Shown here: in pieces, positions 35,351 to 43,041 of the stretch
How positions within the stretch are numbered: the stretch's first letter is position 1
Layout of the letters: the number at the start of each line of letters is the position of its first letter
Assembly: GCA_002919235.1 (NCBI GenBank)
Contig: PKEX01000014.1
Location: 22,640 to 86,639 of the forward strand
Length of the DNA: 64,000 nucleotides
Direction: 5' to 3'
Origin: Clostridia bacterium
GTDB taxonomy: Bacteria > Bacillota > Limnochordia > DTU080 > RSA5
Notes under the pieces: model-generated
Told to the model about the DNA's origin: nothing
What the model saw: only the letters and a program-made list of their open reading frames with translations
The model's database searches: none
Program-made: the position numbers and the translations under genes

Positions 35351-36289
35351 GTGATCCGTACGCGCGACACCGGTTCAACCCGTTCCCTTATCCTGGCGCT
35401 GGGCCTTGCCCTCTCCCTGGTCCTGGGCGCCGCGGCGGCGGCTTCGGCCGCCTTCCCCATGGAGATCCCGCACCCGCTGGGAACCACCACGCTCGCCAAG
35501 AAGCCCGAGCGGGTGGTGGTCTTCGACTTCGGCGCGCTGGACACCCTGGACAAGCTGGGGGTCGACGTGATCGCCCTGCCCAAGACCCTGATCCCGGGGT
35601 ATCTCCAGAAGTACCACGACCCGAAGTACGTCAACGTCGGCTCGCTCCAGGAGCCGGACTTTGAGCGGATCTACGCCCTCCGGCCCGACCTGATCCTCAT
35701 CTCCGGGCGCCAGTCGGAGCTGTACGAGGAGTTCGCGGCCATCGCCCCCACTCTCTTCGTGGGCGTCGACGCCGCCCGGTACATGGAGTCCTTTGAGGAG
35801 AACGCCCGGCTGCTGGGCCGCATCTTCGAAAAGGAGGCCGAGGTCGAGGCGGAGCTGGCCAAGATCCGGCAGGCGGTCTCGGAGATCCGGGCCAAAGCGG
35901 CGGGCTCGCGCCTTCGGGCCCTGGTGATCCTGGCCAACGAAGGCAGGGCCAGCGCCTACGGCCCCGGCTCCCGCTTCGGCCTGATCCACGACGAGCTGGG
36001 CTTTTTGCCGGCGGACGAAAAGATCGTCTCATCCACCCACGGCCAGAGCATCTCGTTTGAGTACATCCTGGAGAAGGATCCCGACATCCTCTTCGTCATT
36101 GACCGCACCGCGGCCATCGGCGGGGAGTCGTCGGCCAAGGCGGTGGTGGAGAACCGGCTGGTCCGGCTCACCAAGGCGTACGAGAACGGCAAGATCGTCT
36201 ACCTCGAGCCGGACGTCTGGTACCTCTCCGGCGGCGGCCTCGTCTCGGTGGCCCGCATGGTCCAGCAGGTGGCCCAGGCGCTGGACTGA
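35351..36289 (+). CDS. iron-siderophore ABC importer, solute-binding protein (YclQ-like)
   Basis: A 312-aa periplasmic-binding-protein-2-like (class III, rigid helix) siderophore binder. GTG 35351 has AAAGGAG 11 bases upstream. The signal peptide (LILALGLALSLVLGAAAAASA) ends with an Ala-x-Ala site and no lipobox Cys, unlike most Gram-positive YclQ proteins. Conserved elements: ERVVVFDFGALDTLDKLGV, FERIYALRPDLILISGRQ, STHGQSISFEYILEKDPD. There are 106 nt after the ATPase stop. It probably delivers a catecholate siderophore-iron complex. Confidence 0.9.
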   Translation: MIRTRDTGSTRSLILALGLALSLVLGAAAAASAAFPMEIPHPLGTTTLAKKPERVVVFDFGALDTLDKLGVDVIALPKTLIPGYLQKYHDPKYVNVGSLQEPDFERIYALRPDLILISGRQSELYEEFAAIAPTLFVGVDAARYMESFEENARLLGRIFEKEAEVEAELAKIRQAVSEIRAKAAGSRLRALVILANEGRASAYGPGSRFGLIHDELGFLPADEKIVSSTHGQSISFEYILEKDPDILFVIDRTAAIGGESSAKAVVENRLVRLTKAYENGKIVYLEPDVWYLSGGGLVSVARMVQQVAQALD

Positions 36290-36445
36290 GCCGGGCCGGC
36301 GCCGCGCGCGGCGGCGCCTTGCCGCACGGGCTCTGGGCTCCGCGGGGCCTGCCGCCGCGGGGCCCAAGCCCGCGCCGCCGTTTCTCAAGGGCGCGCCACC
36401 GCCCGAGCCGGGCGCCGTGCGTCGACCCCCGCTCGGGCCAACGCT

Positions 36446-36691
36446 TCAGCGCACCTTCTCCCCGTCGAGGCGGGTCAGCTTGTCCAGCCGGACCTCCAGG
36501 CCCCCTTCGAGCCTGAGGTACTCCGCCCGGTCTCTGGCAAAGACGTCGACGATCCGGCCCCGGACCGTCCTCTCCTCGTTCGCCTCGTCCAGGTAGGAGA
36601 GCTCTACCGGCCGCCGGAGCGTGGCCCTGGCCAGCAGCTCGTCGTGGAGCGCACAGTCGATGGGCTGGTACCCGTCGGCCTCCTTGACCAC
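36446..36691 (-). CDS. Rof-like (Rho-binding antiterminator) protein
   Basis: An 81-aa protein matching the Rof family: YQPIDCALHDELLARATLRRPVELS at the N terminus, a middle RGRIVDVFARDRAEYLRLE and a terminal EVRLDKLTRLD (Rof: ELRLDKITS). In Escherichia coli, Rof inhibits Rho by blocking RNA binding; the same role here is by family inference. GTG 36691 follows GGAGGGATC. Neighbours are unrelated. Confidence 0.7.
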   Translation of the reverse strand: MVKEADGYQPIDCALHDELLARATLRRPVELSYLDEANEERTVRGRIVDVFARDRAEYLRLEGGLEVRLDKLTRLDGEKVR

Positions 36692-36902
36692 CTTCGATCC
36701 CTCCCGGAAGAGAGTCCGCTCCGCTCCCTCTCAGGTTCCCGGTTCCCGTCTACCTCCTGATGACAGGCGCCACGGCTAGGGTTTCCTCCGGGCGTAGCCG
36801 GCCATCCCGTCCGGGCCCCCGTGCGCCCCGCCGGCGCGGGAAATGGGTCACCGCGGCCCGGCTCGCACCGGAGCCCCCAGGGCAAACTACCAAGGCGAGG
36901 TG

Positions 36903-37172
36903 ATGCCCGTGTCCGTGGAACGCTGGCGGAGCCGGATCGCCCGGTTCGTGCGCGAGCAGGTGGAAACCAACGCCGCTGCTTCTCTGGATGCGATTCAAGC
37001 CCAGCTCACCCAGGCCCTCAACCTGGACCGGTCGGCCGAGACCCAAGGCCAGCTGCGCGCGCTCATCCGGGAGCTTTACGCCGAATACCAGCGGGCCAAC
37101 GAGTTTGACTACGACGACGTCGTCGAGCAGAGCTTTCCGGCCAGCGATCCGCCGCCGCCGCCCGCCCCGTGA
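36903..37172 (+). CDS. small protein with C-terminal SFPASDPP motif
   Basis: An 89-aa protein with a helical N-terminal region (VERWRSRIARFVREQVETNAA) and the ending VVEQSFPASDPPPPPAP. The [EQ]SFPASDPP tail is found at the end of many otherwise unrelated small bacterial proteins of unknown role. ATG 36903 follows AAGGCGAGGTG; an upstream start at 36843 is less likely. It stands alone and converges on the VOC gene. Confidence 0.65.
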   Translation: MPVSVERWRSRIARFVREQVETNAAASLDAIQAQLTQALNLDRSAETQGQLRALIRELYAEYQRANEFDYDDVVEQSFPASDPPPPPAP

Positions 37173-37184
37173 GCCGCCGTCTCC

Positions 37185-38063
37185 TCACGCGGCCGTGAGC
37201 AGCAGGCCGATGCCCGACGGGTCGGAGACGTAGATCCCCTCCTCGGAAGGCGCCCGGGCGATGCCTGCCTCCTCCAGCCGCTGCGCCACGCGGTCCAGCT
37301 CGGCCGGGTCCGGAAGGACCACGGTGAAGTAGCGGAGCCCAGTCGCGTTTTCGGGCGGTAAAGGCGCGCCCACGCCGTGCCAGATGTTGGTGCCTACGTG
37401 GTGGTGGTACCCTCCCGCGCTGAAGAAATAGGCGCCGAACGACCGGCTCCGGAGGGTGACGCCCAGGCCCAGCACCCCGTGGTAAAACCGTTCCGCCTCG
37501 TCCAGATCCCGCACGTGCAGGTGGACGTGGCCCACCACGGTTTCGGGCGACAGCCCGTCCCACGGGGCCGAATCGGCCTGGATCTCCGCCAGGAGCTCTC
37601 CGAGATCGATCCCCGTCCGGGGGGCCTCTTCGATCAGGTACAGCCCGTCCCGCATGGGCCACACTTCCCTGGGGAAGTCCCACGCGAGCTCGATGCCGTT
37701 CCCTTCGGGGTCGGGCAGGTACATGGCGAGGTGCGTCCCGTGGTTGGAGTGCCCGTGAACGGGCACCTGGAGCTCGATGATGCGGCGCACCAGGTGCGCG
37801 AGCTCCCGGCGGGTCGGCACCAGGAATGCGGTGTGGTAAAGACCGGTGGTCCGGCGCGCCCTCACGGCGCCGGGCACCTCCGTCAGGCGCAGGAGCTCCC
37901 GTTCCCCTGCGCCCAGCGCCGCCGTGTCCCCCTCCCGCCACAGCAGGCGAAAGCCCAAGACGTCCCGGTAGAACTGGACCATGCGCTCCAGATCGGCGAC
38001 GGTGTAGTGCACCCGGCCGAGGCGGGTCCCCGGGTGGATCTCAAAGCCCGCTTCGCTCAACAC
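37185..38063 (-). CDS. two-domain VOC protein, catechol 2,3-dioxygenase (CatE)-like
   Basis: A 292-aa vicinal-oxygen-chelate protein with two glyoxalase-like modules: residues about 8-130 (HYTVADLERMVQFYRDVLGF ... HTAFLVP ... DPEGNGIELAWDFP) and about 168-290 (VGHVHLHVRDLDEAERFYHGVLGL ... GGYHHHVGTN ... DPSGIGLLL). The metal set His-His-Glu/Asp is plausible between the modules. Organisation resembles Bacillus CatE extradiol dioxygenases; a lyase or resistance protein is an alternative. GTG start with AGAGGTGG. Confidence 0.82.
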   Translation of the reverse strand: MLSEAGFEIHPGTRLGRVHYTVADLERMVQFYRDVLGFRLLWREGDTAALGAGERELLRLTEVPGAVRARRTTGLYHTAFLVPTRRELAHLVRRIIELQVPVHGHSNHGTHLAMYLPDPEGNGIELAWDFPREVWPMRDGLYLIEEAPRTGIDLGELLAEIQADSAPWDGLSPETVVGHVHLHVRDLDEAERFYHGVLGLGVTLRSRSFGAYFFSAGGYHHHVGTNIWHGVGAPLPPENATGLRYFTVVLPDPAELDRVAQRLEEAGIARAPSEEGIYVSDPSGIGLLLTAA

Positions 38064-38143
38064 GAGCCACCACCTCTCCCCTGCCTTCTACTTCGACGAG
38101 GGGCCGGCGGATGCCTCGCGAGGCGCCGGCCGTGCCCCTTTTC

Positions 38144-38998
38144 TCACGGCCCGACGGACAGGAGCAGGATCCGGGAAAGGGGCAGTGCTGGATGGGAGAC
38201 TGCCTGCTCCGGGCCGTGAAGCCGCACCACCGGCGGCGGCCCCGGCGCGGCGCCGGCCGCCGTCCCGCCGCAGCAGGCGCCCGTTCCTGCGCCTACCGCC
38301 ACGGTGACGACATAACCACCTTCAAGCATCTCCGTCACCAGCGCGAACGCGCGGGTCGCGTCCCCTTCTCCCACTGTGCCGGTCCCGATACCGCCCTCAC
38401 CGAACGGCGCCTCCGAGCGGGAAAGGCCGCGGGCAAGGCTGGTCCCTACCGCCTTCACCAGCGCTTCCTTCCTGGTCCACCACCGGTAGAAAGCCCGGGG
38501 CCGCTCCCCGGGACCGACGCCGGCGTACTCCCGCCGCTCCCGGGAGGTCGCGTACCTTTCCACCAGGTGGTCGAAAGGCCGGCGGCGCAGGAGCCACTCC
38601 AGGTCGACGCCGATTTCCAGGGGCGCCTCGCGGCCTTCCGCCGGAGCCAGTGCGATCGCGACCCGCTCGTGGGCGTGCGCCAGGCTGAACGCCAGGCCCC
38701 TCTCGCCCTCATCGCGCCCGCCGCCCGCGAGCGCCGGTTTTCCCGCAGGGCCGTAGGCAAAGCGGAGCGTCTCGGGGGCTGCCGCCAACCGTTCGGCCAG
38801 GAGCAGCCGGAGCAGTCCCCTGCCCGCCACAAAGCGCATACGGGCGCGGCCGCTCCCCATGCGCTCGGCGCGTTCCGCCTCGTCTTTCGAGAGGACGCCG
38901 CTCAGCCGCTGGAGATCCCGCTGGGCCAGCGGGATCCGGGCGAGCCACACTTCCACGGTGGACGGCGCGTGAAACCAGCCTGGTTCCTCGTTCCGCAC
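38144..38998 (-). CDS. 4'-phosphopantetheinyl transferase, Sfp type
   Basis: A 284-aa pseudo-dimeric Sfp-type PPTase that loads phosphopantetheine onto carrier proteins. Motifs: RFVAGRGLLRLLLAERL (N-terminal CoA contact), GPAGKPAL, IGVDLEWL (Mg Asp/Glu) and FYRWWTRKEALVKAVG. The C-terminal 40 residues are Gly/Ala-rich. Carrier-protein partners (fatty acid, NRPS or PKS) are not in the window. GTG start; it sits 80 nt upstream of the VOC gene on the same strand. Confidence 0.85.
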   Translation of the reverse strand: MRNEEPGWFHAPSTVEVWLARIPLAQRDLQRLSGVLSKDEAERAERMGSGRARMRFVAGRGLLRLLLAERLAAAPETLRFAYGPAGKPALAGGGRDEGERGLAFSLAHAHERVAIALAPAEGREAPLEIGVDLEWLLRRRPFDHLVERYATSRERREYAGVGPGERPRAFYRWWTRKEALVKAVGTSLARGLSRSEAPFGEGGIGTGTVGEGDATRAFALVTEMLEGGYVVTVAVGAGTGACCGGTAAGAAPGPPPVVRLHGPEQAVSHPALPLSRILLLSVGP

Positions 38999-39429
38999 AC
39001 CTCATACCCCCGCAGGCGGCGACAGTGCCGCGAATCGTAGTCTCCCACCGGCGCCCCGGCATGTCCACCCGGCCCAGAAGGTTTTTCCATCGAAGGGGTT
39101 CCGCCCAGACCGCCACGAACCCTATTCACTGATGACTCAATTCCGCGGCCGGTGCTGAGATTTCGCAGAAGGAAAACATATCAAGATTGGCATATTGTAG
39201 TACTGCGCCTGGTAGACGCGGGCGAGACCAGGCCCTTTCGGGGGGGCCGGTCCCCTTTTTCCGGGGAGATCCGGTGCGCCGGGCGGCCGCCCCGCGCGGT
39301 GCCAGGCTGGAGGGGAGGGATGCGGGGACCTCACTGCGCGCTCGAAACGCTTCATACCGCACGAGCATCTCAAGATCCCACACGCCATCTCAACCGAAAA
39401 CGAATGGGAAATGATTGGGGGGTTAACCT
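38999..39429 (+). promoter_or_regulatory. upstream region of the sugar ABC cluster
   Basis: No convincing gene. It includes an AT-rich stretch (39150-39200) and, at 39342-39355, TCGAAACGCTTCAT, which resembles LacI/CcpA-family operators (core AAACGCTT) with about three mismatches to a cre site. A second AAAACGAAT element lies near 39397. A G-rich SD (GGGGGG) precedes the GTG of the binding-protein gene. I could not place a clear -35/-10 pair. Confidence 0.3.
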
Positions 39430-40737
39430 GTGCATCGGCCCACTGGTGTCTTGACCGTTTTGCTTTTGTTGCTGGTGGCGTCGACGACGGCCCTGGCCTA
39501 CGTCTCGGACCGTATGGACTTCGGCGAGATCGACTTCGGCGGGGCCACGGTCACGTTCGTCCTGCACCACGACCACCTGGCCGACTTCCGGGAAGGCGGC
39601 TCCCGTGCCGGCCGGCTTGAGGAAGCCAAGAGGCTGTTCAACATCGGCGACATCCGGATCGAGCAGGCTGACTGGGGTGTCGTGGGCGAGGTCGCCCTGA
39701 ACCGGTACCTCTCGGGCGACTCCCGCTGGGACGTGTGGCGCCTGCCTCACTACGCCTTCTTTATGCTGGCGCCGCGCGGCGCGTTCTTCCCCGTGGACAC
39801 CATCCTGCCGCCGGAGTACTTTGAGCAGCTCCCCCGGATCACGCAGGTGAAGAACGAGCGCCTGCGCTTCGACGGGCATCTGCTGCACTTCTCGGCCGGC
39901 GTTCCCGACGACTACGGCCACGCTCCCTTCACCGTGGTGAACCTGGATATGTGGGAGCGGGAGAACCTGGGCGACCCCATCGCGCTGTACCAGGCCGGCC
40001 AGTGGACCTGGGAGACGGTGGAGCGCGCGGCCCAGAGGGCGACCCGTGACACCGACGGCGACGGCGTCATCGATCAGTGGGGCTTCGCCTTCCTTGATCC
40101 GGCCACGATGATCTTCGCCAACGGTGGCGCGATCACGCGGCTCACCGAGGACAACAAGGTCGTCTTCTCCATGGGCGAGCCCGCGGCCCTCAACGCGCTG
40201 CGCATTCTCAACGACTGGCAGAACGTCCAGGGCATCTCCTACGGCGACTACCAGATGAGGGAGTTCATCTCCGGCCAGACGGCCATGGCCATCATGCCCA
40301 TGTGGCAGATCAACCCGCAGGACTATGACTTCCGTCATGCGATCCTGCCTCTGCCCAAGGGCCCCGACGCCGACAGGATCATCTACGCCCCGGGCGTAGC
40401 CGACGCCATCTTCATCCCGGCGAACTCCGCCTATCCGCTGGGAAAGGTTGCTCTGGACAACTTCCTCTTCCCGCTGGAGGAGTACTACGAGACGCTTGAG
40501 GAGTGGATCGTCAACCGCGCGTACGACCGCTTCTCCTACGAGATTATGTGGGAGGTCCTCGAGAACGTCGACGGCGACGCGGCCTACTACCATGACTTCC
40601 TCGGCGCTTGGTGGCAAGGCGAGACGCCCTTCGGCGCCATCGTCAGCGGCGTCATGGGCGGCGGCTCTCCGGCCTCCGTGGTCGGCGAGGTCACCCCGCG
40701 TGCCCAGTCGATGATCGACGAGTACCTCAAGCAGTGA
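39430..40737 (+). CDS. sugar ABC transporter solute-binding protein
   Basis: A 435-aa family-1-type extracellular solute-binding protein. The signal peptide (GVLTVLLLLLVASTTALA) has no lipobox Cys. The mature protein opens IDFGGATVTFVLHHDH, has WTWETVERAAQRATRDTDGDGVIDQWGF (typical of oligosaccharide binders) and GQTAMAIMPMW. It is the first gene of the large cluster and is followed by a stable hairpin that may favour higher SBP mRNA. GTG 39430 is set by a GGGGGG SD. Likely ligand: a plant oligosaccharide; unproven. Confidence 0.85.
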   Translation: MHRPTGVLTVLLLLLVASTTALAYVSDRMDFGEIDFGGATVTFVLHHDHLADFREGGSRAGRLEEAKRLFNIGDIRIEQADWGVVGEVALNRYLSGDSRWDVWRLPHYAFFMLAPRGAFFPVDTILPPEYFEQLPRITQVKNERLRFDGHLLHFSAGVPDDYGHAPFTVVNLDMWERENLGDPIALYQAGQWTWETVERAAQRATRDTDGDGVIDQWGFAFLDPATMIFANGGAITRLTEDNKVVFSMGEPAALNALRILNDWQNVQGISYGDYQMREFISGQTAMAIMPMWQINPQDYDFRHAILPLPKGPDADRIIYAPGVADAIFIPANSAYPLGKVALDNFLFPLEEYYETLEEWIVNRAYDRFSYEIMWEVLENVDGDAAYYHDFLGAWWQGETPFGAIVSGVMGGGSPASVVGEVTPRAQSMIDEYLKQ

Positions 40738-40782
40738 TGGCGCCTGAGCGTGCCTTTGAGCGATCGATACACTCCAGCAAGC

Positions 40783-40810
40783 GGCGAGGCCGGCCTTTGC
40801 CGGCCTCGCC
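40783..40810 (+). terminator. intercistronic hairpin after the binding-protein gene
   Basis: GGCGAGGCCGGC pairs with GCCGGCCTCGCC around CTTT, with no T run. More likely a partial terminator or mRNA stabiliser separating abundant SBP transcript from the downstream genes than a full stop. Confidence 0.6.
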
Positions 40811-40832
40811 CGCCCGATGGGATGCGTGAGCC

Positions 40833-43019
40833 GTGAGGAAGTTGACTCTCCCGATTTGGCTTGCCGTCGTGGCGATCCTGGGAGCGGCGGTCCCGGCCGC
40901 CGCCGCCATCGGTGTCCCCGCTGCGGGATTCGTCGTCCCGTATCAGAGCTACACGTATGACTACTGGGGGCAGCCTGCGCCTGCGCCCCAGGCGTACTTG
41001 CCCGTCTCCATCATCCGGGGACGCGATCTGGGCGTCGGCGATCTCCGAAATCCCAACGATCTCCACGTCAGCGCAAGCGGCCATATTTACATCGCTGATA
41101 CCGGAAACAACCGGGTCATCGTCCTCGACCCGGAGTGGCGTCTGGTCCGCATCATCAGTGAGTTTGAAAACGCCGGCGGCACTGACCGCCTCAACGGGCC
41201 TCGCGGGCTTTACGTCACCGAAGACGAATCCCTCTATATCGCCGATACCGGCAACGGGCGGATCCTTCACTTCGATGCAGAGGGGCGCCTGGTCCGGGTC
41301 ATCGGGCGGCCGGAATCCGATATCCCGGGGATTATTCCTGCGAACTTCAATTACCGCCCGCTCAAGGTCGGCGTCGACCAGCACGGGCGGATCTACGTCG
41401 TCGCGCAAGATCTCTATGAAGGTTTGATCACGTTTAGCCAAGACGGGCGTTTTCGCGGTTTCATGGGCGCGCCGCGGGTCACGCCCAACTTCCTCGACTA
41501 CCTCTGGTCGCGCATCGCCACGCGCGAGCAGCGAGCGCAGCTCCAGGCCTTCCTGCCTACCGAGTACAGCAACTTCGACCTCGACCCGGAAGGATTCATC
41601 TATGCGACGGTGGTCGAGCGCGACGAGAGCACGGCGTCGACCCGCTATGACCGGGTCAAGTTGTTGAACCCCAAAGGGGAAGACTTGCTCCGGCGCATCG
41701 GCTTCCACCCGCCCATCGGTGACGTGCAGTTTCCGGACCGCTGGTCCACCGCAAGCCAGCGGGGCTCGTCGCTCCTGGCCGACGTGGTCGTCCACGATCT
41801 GGGCGTCTACAGCGTCCTGGACTCGAACCGGGGCCGCGTGTTCACCTACGACAGCAACGGCAACCTCCTCTACGTCTTCGGCTACCGGGGCACGGACCAC
41901 GGCCAGACCGCCCAGCCGGTCGCGCTGGCCGCGAAGGGCCTCGACATGATGATTCTCGACGCCCAGCAGGCTGCCATCGTGCTCTTTGAGCCGACGGAGT
42001 ACACCCTCCTCATCTGGGCGGCCATGCACGCCTACCATCGCGGCCAGTACGAAGAGACGGAAGCGCTCTGGCGTAAAGTGCTGGAGCTCAACGCCAACTA
42101 CGACCTGGCCTACACCGGCATCGGCCGGTCGCTCCTGCGGCGAGGCGAGTACGCCGAAGCCATGCACTACTTCCGCCTGGGGAACAACCGGCGGGACTAT
42201 TCGGAGGCGTTCTCCCTGTACCGCCGGGGCGTCATCTACGAGAACTTCGGCGTCGCGGCCATGATCGGCATCGTGGTGATCGGCGGCGGCGTCGCGCTGC
42301 GCCCGTGGTTTCGCCGCCGCTTCGCATCGGCCCGCGCCGAGATCGCGGCGTTTATCGAAGCCCCGGACCATTCGGGCCCGAAGAAGCTGCTCGCGGATAC
42401 CCTGGCGGGGCTGCGGCTGGCCCGGTACGCCATCTTCCACCCCTATGAAGGGTTCCATCGCCTCAAGCTGATGGGGACGTCAGCCCTGCCGTCCGCGTTC
42501 ATCATCCTGTTTGCGGTGGTCGGGACGTACGTGGCGGCCCGCCAGTATACAGGGTTTATCTTCAACACGGCGGACCTGACCCGGGTCAACCTGTACCTGG
42601 AAGTGGCCAGCGTCCTGGTGCCGTTCACCCTCTGGTGCGTGGTGAACTGGGCGCTGACCACGCTGATGGACGGCAAGGGCAAGTTCTGGGAGATCGTGGC
42701 GGGAACAGCGTTCGCCCTGTTGCCGATGTTCCTGATCCAAGCGCCTCTCATCGTCGTCAGCAACTACATCACGGCCGAAGAGGGCTCCTTCTACTACTTC
42801 TTCCAGGCCATCGGCACGCTCTGGACCGGTGTCCTGATCCTGCTGGGCGCCGTCATGACCATCCACGACTACGACTTCACCAAGGCGTTCTGGACGTGCG
42901 TGCTGACGGTGGCCGGCATCGGGTTCGTCCTGTTCCTGGCCTTCCTGGGCATCAACCTGTCGGAGCAGGTCGTGATGTTCGTCAACGAGATCATTACCGA
43001 GCTGTTGTACCGGACCTGA
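40833..43019 (+). CDS. NHL-repeat/TPR/Yip1 membrane protein
   Basis: A 728-aa protein: a signal peptide (about 1-25), an NHL beta-propeller-like region outside the membrane (LRNPNDLHVSASGHIYIADTGNNR near 70; LNGPRGLYVTEDESLYIADTGNGR near 115; more degenerate repeats to about 385), two TPR-like helices (about 395-460), one membrane helix (near 480), a cytoplasmic stretch, and a C-terminal Yip1-type domain with about five helices (about 550-720). Proteins of this design recur beside DUF5696 and sugar ABC permeases. Its role in the transporter is unknown: sensing, assembly or coupling to the cell surface are possible. GTG start with weak SD. Confidence 0.75.
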   Translation: MRKLTLPIWLAVVAILGAAVPAAAAIGVPAAGFVVPYQSYTYDYWGQPAPAPQAYLPVSIIRGRDLGVGDLRNPNDLHVSASGHIYIADTGNNRVIVLDPEWRLVRIISEFENAGGTDRLNGPRGLYVTEDESLYIADTGNGRILHFDAEGRLVRVIGRPESDIPGIIPANFNYRPLKVGVDQHGRIYVVAQDLYEGLITFSQDGRFRGFMGAPRVTPNFLDYLWSRIATREQRAQLQAFLPTEYSNFDLDPEGFIYATVVERDESTASTRYDRVKLLNPKGEDLLRRIGFHPPIGDVQFPDRWSTASQRGSSLLADVVVHDLGVYSVLDSNRGRVFTYDSNGNLLYVFGYRGTDHGQTAQPVALAAKGLDMMILDAQQAAIVLFEPTEYTLLIWAAMHAYHRGQYEETEALWRKVLELNANYDLAYTGIGRSLLRRGEYAEAMHYFRLGNNRRDYSEAFSLYRRGVIYENFGVAAMIGIVVIGGGVALRPWFRRRFASARAEIAAFIEAPDHSGPKKLLADTLAGLRLARYAIFHPYEGFHRLKLMGTSALPSAFIILFAVVGTYVAARQYTGFIFNTADLTRVNLYLEVASVLVPFTLWCVVNWALTTLMDGKGKFWEIVAGTAFALLPMFLIQAPLIVVSNYITAEEGSFYYFFQAIGTLWTGVLILLGAVMTIHDYDFTKAFWTCVLTVAGIGFVLFLAFLGINLSEQVVMFVNEIITELLYRT

Positions 43020-43041
43020 TTTTGGATCGGGGGGCAGGTGA

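Noticed and set aside
36290..36330. Terminator after the siderophore-binding protein gene
   Set aside because: GC-rich GGCGCC/GGCGCC dyads exist but there is no T run and pairing is ambiguous.
39126..39383. 85-codon minus-strand ORF upstream of the sugar cluster
   Set aside because: No SD, unconvincing composition after the first 20 residues, and it overlaps the AT-rich likely promoter region.
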